A stretch of 64,000 bases of DNA from Aphelenchoides besseyi (taxonomy: Eukaryota > Nematoda > Chromadorea > Rhabditida > Aphelenchoididae): NCBI GenBank assembly GCA_024699855.1, contig JAMPIQ010000001.1, forward strand, positions 9,610,001-9,674,000, written 5' to 3'. Position 1 is the stretch's first letter; every line of letters begins with the position of its first letter. Below are positions 46,098 through 55,954 of the stretch, one piece after another. The position numbers and the translations under genes are program-made. Under the pieces are notes generated by a model that worked only from the letters and a program-made list of their open reading frames with translations, was not told where the DNA came from and made no database searches.

Positions 46098-46250
46098 ATG
46101 ATTCAGAACATGCTGCAAATGTTCTTCGCTCTATGGCGTGAAGTTTTCAATACTTCACGCCGCTCGCGACAATCTGAAAGAAACAAGCGGCGTCTCGCCG
46201 TTAGACGCGCTCTCAAGCTGAGACCTCGAGTCGACCCGTGGCTCGGTTAG
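46098..46250 (+). CDS. possible small ORF (50 aa, basic)
   Basis: An ATG-initiated frame of 50 codons (MIQNMLQMFFALWREVFNTS, then a stretch rich in Arg: RRSRQSERNKRRLAVRRALK, ending DPWLG). The N-terminus is amphipathic-looking and the C-terminus strongly basic. It sits in a GC-rich island and overlaps a perfect 10-bp-stem hairpin (46135-46161). No homolog is known to me; chance is a fair explanation. Confidence 0.25.
   Translation: MIQNMLQMFFALWREVFNTSRRSRQSERNKRRLAVRRALKLRPRVDPWLG
46135..46161. other. perfect inverted repeat (10-bp stem, 7-nt loop)
   Basis: GGCGTGAAGT...ACTTCACGCC encloses a 7-base loop. It lies within the GC-rich island and overlaps the small basic ORF. Confidence 0.5.
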
Positions 46251-47270
46251 GTTATCAGCTGGAACCTGCCTCCATCGCCGGTTTCGGGCGGGAAGAGGCG
46301 GGAGAGAGCACAATTCAATCAAATTCGGTATGCAAAAACAACCGAAATAAAGACATCAAAAGGTAAACCCATCGATCACTAAAATTAGTATTCAATTTAA
46401 ATAACAAAGTTTTTAATTTTGAAGTTTTCTATCGATCAACTGCGCATACAATTAACAAATGAGAAGTTAACAAAAGGAATGATAGTTGAGCTTGAGTACT
46501 TAATTCCAATCTACAAAATATTTTCAATAATCCACGAATTCGTTTTTAACTGAACCAAAATTTACCAACGAAAAGCGAAACTCGAGCTGAAAATAGCAAG
46601 TGGACGCGACCAAGCGCGGGTGGACGTGCAAGCGAGTAAACTGGACTCGGCTTTGCTCCAAATAACCTCCGCATGTCCACAAGAAGACGCCGTCGAGCGG
46701 TCAACATTTGCGCTCCGAGAAAGGAAAGCTATTCGATGTAACGGCGAACGAAAACTTAGAATACAAAACGAAAAACCGTGTGAATCACCTTCAAAAACTA
46801 ATTGCCAGTCGAGAAGATAAGCCGGCGAGTTGGAAAGCAATTCGTCGCCATGTTTTTGGAATAACACATACTACTGATTCCGTTTGAAATGGATTGGTCA
46901 GAAACTTCAATTTCTTTGTGCAAAATAACTGGGTAGTTGGCTTTAAGGTACTCGGAGTGTTTTCAACTGGCATTTGAGTTACATTGTTTATCATAGCAGT
47001 TGAAAGCAGTCAATCAGCTAGTCATGTGTTGACATCAAACATCCATTGCTCTTTGGATTCAGTGCTAATCGTCCAATTTCAACTAACCAGAATCATCGTC
47101 ATGTTTATTGTGCCTCTAAACAGCATTCGAATTGCCCGCGCGTTTTCTCCCATTAAGTGATTCACCTCTTCATTCTCAGAGACGCCCATCCTCACCGCAT
47201 AAGACGACATCTGGTGACTGACTTCTACTTTTATTCATTCTTATAACTCTTTAATTTCTGTTCGAGTAAA

Positions 47271-48293
47271 CACGACCTCAAGAAAGATGATTAGTTTATT
47301 TGAAGGCAATAAAGTTGTCTTTGGCTCTGTAGATTTTGATTGTTGGTTTGAAGTTAACACAAAAACTTGGACACGCATTCACTGTCCATCACATTGACGA
47401 AGAAAACTCGTCGCATCATGACTGAAGCATCTGAATGAAGAGCTTGATTCTTGTGCTTACTGTTCAATGGCAAGTGATCGTAGACGTCAATGTCCATGAG
47501 AACGAAATGAGCTTCAGCCATGAAGCCTCTCAGAATCTCCATGAACTCGGACACCGAATGATCGTAGTTTCGTTCTTTGAAATGAAGTTCCATGTTGAAT
47601 TGACAAACAATTGTCAGTTTGTGACGTTCATCTAAACGTCTGTGATTGGTTGTGAAAGTGAACTCACGATGTAAAATGGGGAAGAAGAGAGAACTCGGCA
47701 CCTTCTGCGTCAATTGACATGAAGTCCACGAGTTTTGCTCCGTTTTTCTCTGGCCAACAGATCAACGAAACTGACGACTTTGTTCTGTTGATAGACATAA
47801 GTTCCGTTGTCTAATTCGGATTAGTGGCTGCTTCTGTCCATTCAAACCTTTTCCGTAGATTTCCGTTCGACTCGCTCGATCGGAAACAGCTGCATGAACG
47901 AAACGACTGTTGTTCATCGACTCAACCAAACGACGATTGATCGTTGCTCCGGGATCAACACCCAACAAAGAACACTGCGGGTATTTCTTTCTGATCAGTT
48001 TCTCTCCGTCCCAAACTTCTCCAACTCCTAAAGCAACATCATTGAAGTAGAAGAAAAGAACTTGCCAATTGTGATCATGTTGCAAGAGTCAGTTCGATCT
48101 TTCATTTCCAACCAGTGTTTGAACTCGTCGTCGGCGATGTAAGTGAACGGACGAAATGAGTGTTTCAGGTCGTTGACTGCTGGCTAAACACACAAATAAA
48201 AGGGAAACAAAGAAGTCGCTTACTCCGAAATAGTCGGCCATAACATGCCATCGATCCCAAAGTCGTGGATACGAAAAGGTCCTCATTTCAGCC
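47271..48293 (-). CDS. FkbM-domain methyltransferase-like protein, copy 2 (frame damaged)
   Basis: ATG at 48286 (MRTFSYPRLWDRW). The exons then encode HSFRPFTYIADDEFKHW, and TDSCNMITIGVGEVWDGEKL with a Gly-rich motif after the strand. Next come SLLGVDPGATIN and FVHAAVSDRAS, then VDFMSIDAEGAEFSLLPHF (the FkbM Asp-x-Glu-Gly block), FNMELHFKERNY and the final FFVNVMDSECVSKFL. The intron inside ITIG|VGE uses a GC-AG pair (GCAAGT donor) and is shared by copy 1. The frame before VDFMSID is off by one base at an A run, and the following intron would be only 28 nt, so the copy may be damaged or misread. Substrate unknown. Confidence 0.6.
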
Positions 48294-49093
48294 GCTCAAT
48301 ACATGAATACATGAATGTTGTCGCCAATTGCTTACCTTCACATCACAGTGATCGTACTACAATTTGCTGAATCAAACGGCCTTGTTGTCATCAACCAATT
48401 TACTTTAATGAGAGATACGATCAATAGCTCCTGCTTGTTCAATTTGAACTTTCCGAATGATAGTTGTACATTTGGCCAATGACATGCAGATAACGAAGTT
48501 GTCGAACTTTTGGTTGTTTCCTGCGCTATGATTAGATCATTTCCTATTTGAGCCTTACAAGCATTGTTGAACTCAAGTTTAATATCCGACAATCAATTTA
48601 TGTCAGAGGTCAAATTAAATGCTGCAAATGGTATTAAGATAACAGGAGTTCCAGAACCTCGAACAGCGTGTTTAGTGGAACAAAGATTAATCTCGTTAAC
48701 CATCCACTACAAACAAGGTTAGTTGGGAATCGAAAAGTGTGTTGTGTTAAAAGGTTGGTCGATAATCGTGATCACAATTCAATTAAACGCAGAATAGAAT
48801 CTACGGTGGGTAAGCTTTGAGAAACACGTGCAGTTTGATTATTACGTTTAGTACAATGTGGTTTTTGATCTCCACCGTTTGGTGAACTAAATTTTGCACT
48901 TAACAACCGTGCAGTTTGGTTACCGTTGAGTGTTACCTTTCTATAGCAATCAAATTTGTATCGGCATTAAACCCAATTAACCGCTGCATTTGTCAACGGA
49001 ATGTCGAAATGGGCGGAGGTTTCTACAGTAACACGGAGCTCAAAAGGAGTGCAAGAAACGTACAATTTTGTGGTCTGCTACTTCTTTCTGATC
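48294..49093. other. intergenic region
   Basis: About 800 bp of AT-rich sequence, with no gene features seen; it contains the 5' flank of both the FkbM copy and the nuclear receptor. Confidence 0.4.
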
Positions 49094-50404
49094 ATGTACT
49101 CCAGAATGAGCGTCGTCGATTTCTCCATGAGAATGACGAAAGAAGATCTTCTGAGATGTTTGGTTTGTGGTGAACAGTGTTTTCATCGAAACTACGGAGC
49201 CGTCTGTTGTAATGCCTGGTAAGAAGCGGTTGAAGGAAATGACATATCGAGTTCAGTGCCACGTTCTTTCGACGCTCCATCAAGCAAAATCGCACGTATG
49301 TTTGTAAACAGAACGAGAATTGTTGCACTGAACATAGTGAGTTGGCAGTCTCTTTTCAACTGATCGTACGAAGCTTTCAGGCTCCAAACGTATCTGCATG
49401 TTCTGTCGGTTTCAAAAGTGCATTTCGATTGGAATCAACATTGATTTTGTCATTGCACGCCATCAAACACAAAGTGTCCAGTTCATTGAAGAAGATGGAA
49501 TGTACGAAGACGTAGTCAACAGTTTCACCCACGCGTTGACTCAACGAGCTTCTGCTCAAAAGACATTCACAAGAACAACGGAAGCCTGTCTGTTCGATCA
49601 ATTTTGTTTGCTAGAAATGGAACAAAAGATTATCGGCGATTACTTACAACAAACCGAACTCACACAAATCTTAAGCAAACATGAACTTGTAAGTTGCCGG
49701 AGAATCATAAGTGATGCTCAAAAGCTTCAGAGTCTTTTCATTGATCACTTACTACCGTTTTGGTTCTTCATTCACTGCAGCTATTACACTCTTCGGAACA
49801 ATGGACACACTCAAAACAAACTCTACATGATCGATGAAAAGGGAGTCGATGTCACTCCTGATGCTTCTCGTCGATTCGTTGAAGGTGTTCCGATTCCCGG
49901 TCTTCAGAATGTCGATGTTGTCAGTGCAAAAACTCACGATGTTCATGTCACGTGGATGAACGGTGCAAAGAACTTTCACGAGAATCAAATTCAACTTCAC
50001 GACTTTGCCATTATCTGCCACATTTTGGTTTTACGTTTGGGTTTGCTCTTTCCACCAACAAGGATACAGAGTTTGTTTAGCGATCGAAATGTTCCCACAG
50101 AAACCGGAACCTCGCGAGCAACTGAATAAACTCTTTCGTTCAATTCGACACTCAATCGATGAGAATCACCAGAATGCCGAGATCCGAATGGGAAACATGC
50201 TGTTGCTCATCAACGATGTTATGGTGAGGTTGAGTACAATAAAATTGAAGATGTTTGTTTCAGAGATGCGTAAATGAAGCACACGAGTGGGAAATCATCT
50301 TCACGTTGAGCTTGTGGCCTCAAAACAAAGAACTTCCATGTTACAACGAAACTGGAGGATCTGTTGAATACTTGAAGAAGACTGTAAATACTCAATTCGA
50401 ATAA
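49094..50404 (+). CDS. nuclear hormone receptor, nematode-type
   Basis: The DNA-binding domain assembles across three exons: CLVCGEQCFHRNYGAVCCNA, then CATFFRRSIKQNRTYVCKQN, then ICMFCRFQKCISIGI, giving the two four-Cys zinc modules with the P-box CNACATFF and the terminal CxxCRxxKC. A ligand-binding-like region follows: FLFIDHLLPFWFFIHCSYYT-type, NKLYMIDEKGVDVTPDASRR, MFPQKPEPREQLNKLFRSI, MLLLINDVMRCVNEAHEW, and a C-terminal end LKKTVNTQFE. The P-box and spacing are typical of the expanded nematode-specific receptors. The exon layout between about 49960 and 50040 is uncertain. Target genes and ligand unknown. Confidence 0.85.
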
Positions 50405-50906
50405 AATTGTGTTTAAACTCTATTGTTATGGATCTTTGGTTCATTCTTTCAGAGATCGTTTGTTGATTCTGGACTTACAGTTTCAGTCGTTAACTGCTAT
50501 ACAAGTACGCAAAGGTAATCCAATTTACTGAACCTTTCGAAAAAATCTCGCTTTCAAGAAAGATAATCAATTGCCAGTTTGATTCTATGCATATTAAACG
50601 GGTATTCAGTTTGTGTATCTAATGAGTTTGATTGTAATTTCCGATTGTGCACAAAATCAAGACGGCAAATCGCATTTCAACTATAGTAATGGTTGCTACG
50701 ATTGTACTTTTTGTTCCTGACATTTGTACGTTTATTTGGAAACGTCCGCTTACTACGCAAGTCGACGAACATTTGGGTGTAGTTGACTGTGCAAGTGAAA
50801 ATGATTGATGATATCCTTATATGTGCCCTGAGATGCAAGGCAATCCAAAATTTCGATTCAACTTCCGACTATGTTGTTGAAGTTGTTTACTAACCTTTTG
50901 AGAGGC
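50405..50906. other. intergenic region
   Basis: About 500 bp, no gene seen. It ends at the TATA box of the next gene. Confidence 0.4.
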
Positions 50907-50913
50907 TATATAA
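50907..50913 (+). promoter_or_regulatory. TATA box
   Basis: TATATAA lies 60 bp upstream of the ATG of the intronless gene at 50974, a good distance for a transcription start around 50935-50945. Clear TATA boxes are rare elsewhere in this window. Confidence 0.5.
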
Positions 50914-50973
50914 CCTGCTAATAAGGCCGATCGGACTCGATTTCTGCTCTCAAACATCCGAAGAAGCGACGGG

Positions 50974-51333
50974 ATGAACACTCTCAGCGACCACCTTTTG
51001 ACTCATCAGTTGCCCTCCACCAACTCAAACGATCTTTTTGCAGCTCAACAAATGTTGTTGAATGCGGAGATGGAGAGAACGATTGACGAGCAGAAGCGAT
51101 CGCTGGAAAGTGGCTTTCTCATCGCTAAAAGGGAAATTGAAAGACTTCACAGTCACTCCAGTCCACTCGTTTGCCGTCTAAATTTGACCCCAATTGAGGT
51201 TCGTCAAACGATTCAGCCCTTCAGTGGACAGGATCACAAATTTTGGATTGTTTTGTTCACAGAGAGCGGGACTCATAAAGGAATTAATGATAGTGTGGAA
51301 ATAGTAAATTCCGGAATTCAATTCACATCTTAG
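50974..51333 (+). CDS. intronless 119-aa hypothetical protein
   Basis: One uninterrupted frame, ATG to TAG, encoding MNTLSDHLLTHQLPSTNSND, then a helical heptad-like part (LLNAEMERTIDEQKRSLESG, IAKREIERLHSH) and a beta-looking C-terminus (RLNLTPIEVRQTIQPFSGQ, FWIVLFTESG). There is no signal or membrane helix. It has a TATA box upstream and lacks introns, unlike nearly all neighbours, so it could be strongly or stage-specifically expressed, or a retrocopy. I do not recognise the family. Confidence 0.5.
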   Translation: MNTLSDHLLTHQLPSTNSNDLFAAQQMLLNAEMERTIDEQKRSLESGFLIAKREIERLHSHSSPLVCRLNLTPIEVRQTIQPFSGQDHKFWIVLFTESGTHKGINDSVEIVNSGIQFTS

Positions 51334-51604
51334 AAATCTGCAATTAGAGAGACGATGTCCATCTGTTTAAAAGCATCTTATTGCCTTAACTGCAGACGTT
51401 TATTTCGATCCCAAAACTACTGAATTATAACTGCAACATCTTACTTACCATCGCATTCAAGTTTCTTAATGAAACTAACGGATACCAACCTTCGTCCATA
51501 GGGTCAAACTGACTTTTTAAACAAACCTGTTAGCAGCATCTACGATTCCTTCGATCATGTCATTTCAGAGTTCTAAGCGCCTTTGGATAGGAAGTAGAAT
51601 GTGC

Positions 51605-51676
51605 GGACCCGTGGTTTAATGGTATAACGTTCGCCTAACACGCGAAAGGTCGGCAGTTCGATCCTGCCCGGGTCCT
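51605..51676 (+). tRNA. tRNA-Val (anticodon AAC)
   Basis: The acceptor stem GGACCCG (51605-51611) pairs with CGGGTCC (51669-51675), followed by discriminator T at 51676. The D arm has GGTTTAATGGTATAAC, the anticodon arm is TTCGC-CTAACAC-GCGAA with anticodon AAC (valine), and the T arm has the box-B consensus GTTCGATCC. There is no intron. The CCT after the acceptor stem runs into a T-rich stretch (TTTTTGTTTTT), a Pol III terminator. Confidence 0.95.
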
Positions 51677-52169
51677 TATCTTTTTGTTTTTAATCAGAAT
51701 TGTCAGTAATAGGTTGCATCCCTGTATTCATATAGAAACTTGATTGCATGCAGTAATCTTATAGGCTTTAAATGACAATCTGTCCTGCTTATCTTCACAC
51801 AAGAAACTTCAAATTCAGTAACACAAATTTGCGTCAAAGTCTTTAAAAATCCAGTGGGTTTGCTATTTCGTATCGTCCACATAGAAGCATATTCTGTGAC
51901 TCAATTTGTGTTGGCAGCTAATGACTGAAGGCGTTGATCATTTAAAAAAACGCATCAGAATCCGCTCACACACTTTTGAGATCATCAATCGAACTTTTAC
52001 AAGCTTCTCTTACATAAATTTAAATGATCTTTTTGAAAAGAAAGTGTACAATTAAGCTCTGGCTGACAATAGCACGACGTTATTTTCAGTTGATGGTTTC
52101 TCAACAGTTAACGAGAGTTAATGGTCAGTCAAAATGAACATAGATGGGATGCTCATTCGTGTATTGGAG

Positions 52170-52379
52170 GAACTATACTTTAGCTGCCCCTCGCCAAATG
52201 ACTCATATGGCATATCAATTGACTCCACTTGTCGAGTACAACAATAATTACTGAAACACTATAGTGCGGAAATCACTGTATCAAGATGCGATACGACAAA
52301 CTATCACCAGCGCTTTTGCTTTTTCCGTCTTAAAAAGCCCGAACCGCCACCCGCTTAGTCGGTAGCTAAAGTATAGTTC
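52170..52379. mobile_element. 210-bp MITE-like element
   Basis: Inverted ends GAACTATACTTTAGCTGCC and its near-perfect inverse (one mismatch) frame 210 bp. There is no coding capacity. I could not identify a clear target-site duplication. The family is uncertain. Confidence 0.5.
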
Positions 52380-52584
52380 GCCCGTTCACCTCTTTGTTAC
52401 TGTTCTAGACTCTCAACCATCCTAAAAAGTATTGATGGTGGATAGCTGACAGTTATTTCGTATACCCGAATGCTTATGTAGAGCTCAAAAATTTTAAGTT
52501 TAAATTCCGTCTGGGTACATGGAATCGATCGTGTGAATAGTTTGTCTTCTTAGCTGTTCGGTTGTCATAGCGTCTCTGCATGTA

Positions 52585-53454
52585 CAGGATGTCCCAGCTG
52601 AAACTCCTGATTTGAAACGCGCCGCGAAATTCGAATTCTTAACCAATTTTGATGCGGTTTTTTGTAATTGATGGGAAATTTATTAAAATTTTTTTCCTTC
52701 AAAAGCTTTTCAGAATTTCATTTAGAGTCATAAGAAATGCTCATTTTAGTGAAGTGTTCGGGTTTGAGCGGAAAAACCGCGTGCAAATGCTCTGCGTGTG
52801 GTCTTTCTCTCAACTGCGCTTAACAAAAACGTCTTGATCACCGGTTGAGAAAGCGTTCTGCGTAATCGAGTACGGTAATTCAAACAGTCCGATTTCCGTT
52901 CAACGTGCCTTCCGTCGGCACTTCAATCTTCCTCCACGTACTCCAATTCCAAATGCTTCGAATTTCTCGACTTGGTTTGACAAATTTTTGTAACGGGGCA
53001 TGTCCACAAGAGACATGGAGCTAAGGAAAGATTGCAAACTGTGTGATTTTGAATTTGTTTTTGTTAAGAACGGCCAGAACTCCGGAACTGAATTCGCGGA
53101 TCTTCCCCAAGAAATCATCGATCGTTCGATCGAAGAGTACGCTTACCGAGTCTAAAAAGACGGAAGATCTGTTAAGATTTGAACGATAAAAACTTGAAAA
53201 ACAGTCAAAGATCTTTTCTGAAAAGTGTAGAGAAAGACCACACGCAGAGCATTTGCACGCGGTTTTTCCGCTCAAACCCGAACACTTCACTAAAATGAGC
53301 ATTTCTTATGACTCTAAATGAAATTCTGAAAAGCTTTTGAAGGAAAAAAATTTTAATAAATTTCCCATCAATTACAAAAAACCGCATCAAAATTGGTTAA
53401 GAATTCGAATTTCGCGGCGCGTTTCAAATCAGGAGTTTCAGCTGGGACATCCTG
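52585..53454. mobile_element. foldback element with 226-bp inverted arms and TA duplication
   Basis: The left arm (52585-52810) and right arm (53229-53454) match essentially throughout. The tips read CAGGATGTCCCAGCTG and are flanked by TA, so it belongs to the Tc1/mariner superfamily in the broad sense. The tip (CAGGRTGTCYCA) resembles that of the element at 5010-5690, but the rest of the arm is unrelated. The spacer (about 420 bp) has no transposase that I can see. Confidence 0.85.
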
Positions 53455-53501
53455 TAGATTAACTTATTAATTGTAGATTCTGTTCTCAAGTCATCTGAGC
53501 A

Positions 53502-55131
53502 ATGGACGACGAAGAAATATCGAGAGAACGCCTTGACTTGTCGACTTTGAAGATGCCAATGGGCACACAGGTTGGCTTTCAGTTTGGCAATGCCGTCCAG
53601 CGTTAAATTATAGTGCAATTGCTCAATATGTGGTATCTATTGTGGTAATCCGGAGTCTAAGAGACTTCACGAAAAGACGCACAGAAAGAAACGCAAGTGG
53701 CCTTGTAGCATTTGTGGCAATTTTCCAAATAAACTGTCAGCTCGAAATTATCACGAACGTTACGCCCATAACTTTGAGCGCTTGGACGAGGATAAGGAAG
53801 CTGGAATCGTAAAAATTCGTAAAGTAAAGTGTTTCTTCAACCTCCATTCATCTCAAATTGATTTCAGCATCAGCTTAGTCAGATGTTCAATGTTGGATTT
53901 AATTTGGTCAAAACCCAAAGTAAAGCGATAGCATCAAAAGCTCCGTGTAACGAGTTGGGCGACCAGGATGCAACCTTCGAAGAGTTGACCGAACTTATGG
54001 AAAAGAATCCCGCCTCACCGTTGATTAAACAAGTAGGTTGAAGTGGAAATTATTCTTAAAGTTCTTGTTTTTAAACAACTTGCAAGATATGCGGTATTAT
54101 CTGTGGGACTTCCCATGCTTTTCGACAACACATGGACAATCATAAACGAAAGAACGGATCTCTATGTTCTTTGTGTGGGATTCAAGCACCGACTTCTGCT
54201 CAACGAAACGTTCATGAACGTGCTGTCCACAACTTTCGTCGTGCTCGCTTGGATGCTGGTCGTTCTGAAGCAGTTAAAGTCGAAGCGGTAAGTAGCAGTT
54301 CGCTGATTGCTTCTCCAACGTAACTTCAGAGCCTGTTGAGCAAACTCAAAAATGTTGGCCTGAACTTTCAAGCGGTTCAAAAAAATGCTTTTCACGGAGA
54401 AGTTGGTTCTTTGTGTAAGGCAAAAACCAGAAAGCCGCATGAGGAGTCAGATATTCCGGATCAAACTTTCTCTCAACGGGTTTTACGTAAACGTCCAAAG
54501 CCACCGCAAATCGACGTCGTCAGTTTGGAAGATTCCGAGGATGAAAGTTCATTGCCGAAACAAGAGATTCGTCGATCAGCTCCAAGCCCTCCGCAAACAA
54601 TTCCACCATCTGTTCAAGCACCTACTCCACAAGTCGTTCCACCACCCGTTGCACTCATACGCCCAACTCGTAATGATATTCCAGATTCGCTGGCCAATTG
54701 TTTGTTGTCGGAGTTGCTCAAGAAGCCACAAATCATTTACTACGATTTTAACAAATTGAGTTCCTGTCTTTTCAGCTTATTGTGGGCGTTCATTTTCAGT
54801 TGGAGTCTCAGTTCGGCCCTCTGCCAGTTCATATTTATGCCAACTCCAAGAAATGCGAGATCTTGATTCTCCGTCTGGACTCCGATCAATACTGCGCACC
54901 TCTCGTCTTGGACGATTCATTCGGCCGATTGAGCATCACTGATCGCTCCTCCGAAACTTTGTCTGCTTTGCCAAAGAATACAGTCAGAAGTTGGTCTCCA
55001 AATTCTCTGTGATCTTCATGAGCAAACCCCTGACATTCGTTCAAATGATCCAAAAACTCAACGATCTTAATCCCCCTTCTGCACTGGTTATTCCAAGTGA
55101 ACAAGATCGTATGTTCTATTCGCCAACATAA
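53502..55131 (+). CDS. C2H2-type zinc-finger protein with extended C-terminal domain
   Basis: Exon 1 (from 53502) encodes MDDEEISRERLDLSTLKMPM. Two pairs of fingers follow: CSICGIYCG...RLHEKTHRKK with CSICGNFPN...NYHERYAHNF, and ICGIICG...HMDNHKRKNG with CSLCGIQAP...NVHERAVHNF. Between and after are polar linkers, then a Pro-rich region (SPPQTIPPSVQAPTPQVVPP). The last part encodes a separate folded-looking domain (VHIYANSKKCEILILRLDSD, SFGRLSITDRSS, AKEYSQKLVSKFSVIFMS) ending SPT. Between ITDRSS and AKEYSQK the frame shifts by one base, so either an intron is missed or a one-base indel is present. The last part may belong to a separate gene. Confidence 0.65.
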
Positions 55132-55297
55132 TGAATGATGACTTCATTTCAGGATTTTCAGTATCTCATTTTGCATCCGACCGTCTTGTTATCTTTTAAG
55201 ATCCAATTAATAATACGTTTTTGTGTATAACAAAATCAATGCGTTATCACTTTTTGCAATAAAGTTAATGTAATTTTACGCTTTCAATACTCAAAGT

Positions 55298-55551
55298 TTA
55301 TTTTCGATAACTCGGATGGCCTGTCGACTTTGATTTGCTTTTGGTTCGACTGCGACGTTTGGGTGACTTTGCATCACCGGTTCGAGTGAAATACGTGGAC
55401 TTGAGGACTTTGGAGCAACTCGCCCGTTGATGACGATCACGATCGAAAATCGACTGAAATTCACTGGTCGAGCAAACGTAGTGAATAGGCGGATCTCAAG
55501 TAGTAGACAAGCATTCGGATCGCTTACCACTGCACGGCGATTGAGGCGCAT
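55298..55551 (-). CDS. small basic Ser/Arg/Lys-rich protein or gene end
   Basis: Two exons (55528-55551 and 55298-55453) give 180 nt, 59 aa: MRLNRRAVSIFDRDRHQRAS, ending SRTKSKSKSTGHPSYRK. It could be the 3' end of a larger gene with earlier exons lost or unrecognised. The composition resembles the tails of splicing-associated proteins. Low confidence in the start. Confidence 0.35.
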
Positions 55552-55954
55552 TTTTCGGTTGTGGGGGATAGTATTCGCGCACGGAAAAAAACGTTGTGGA
55601 CTTAGGCTTAGTCAACTATTGTCTGAACAAGATCCCGCGGCAACTTCTTGGGTACCTAACGACCCGAGCTTTCTTTGTGGCATTTATCTCCACGCTAAGT
55701 TTATTTTGGTACTAGCGAAAGGTTTTTTCGAGCGTCAACTTTGAGATGTCGTATCTCGGAGTTAGTAACAGATTTTTAAAAGTCCAACTAAATTTGTGTT
55801 CCCCATATAATTACGTGTCTGTGTACAAAATTTCGTGTCAATCAATCCATCGGAACGGGATTTTGATCATGTTATGTATTGCAAATGGAGAAGCAACGTT
55901 CAAAGACGAGCCCGCCAGACAGCTGCTAAAAACGAAGACGAACTTGTGAACATA

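Larger units (their letters stand above)
45651..47270. other. 1.6 kb without a supported long gene
   Basis: Mostly AT-rich with a GC-rich island at about 46120-46310 that contains the small ORF and hairpin listed separately. Other open frames (such as 46562-46867 minus) lack coding features. Confidence 0.4.

Noticed and set aside
49752..50021. Minus-strand ORF over the nuclear receptor
   Set aside because: Antisense to a coding exon; no start context or family features.
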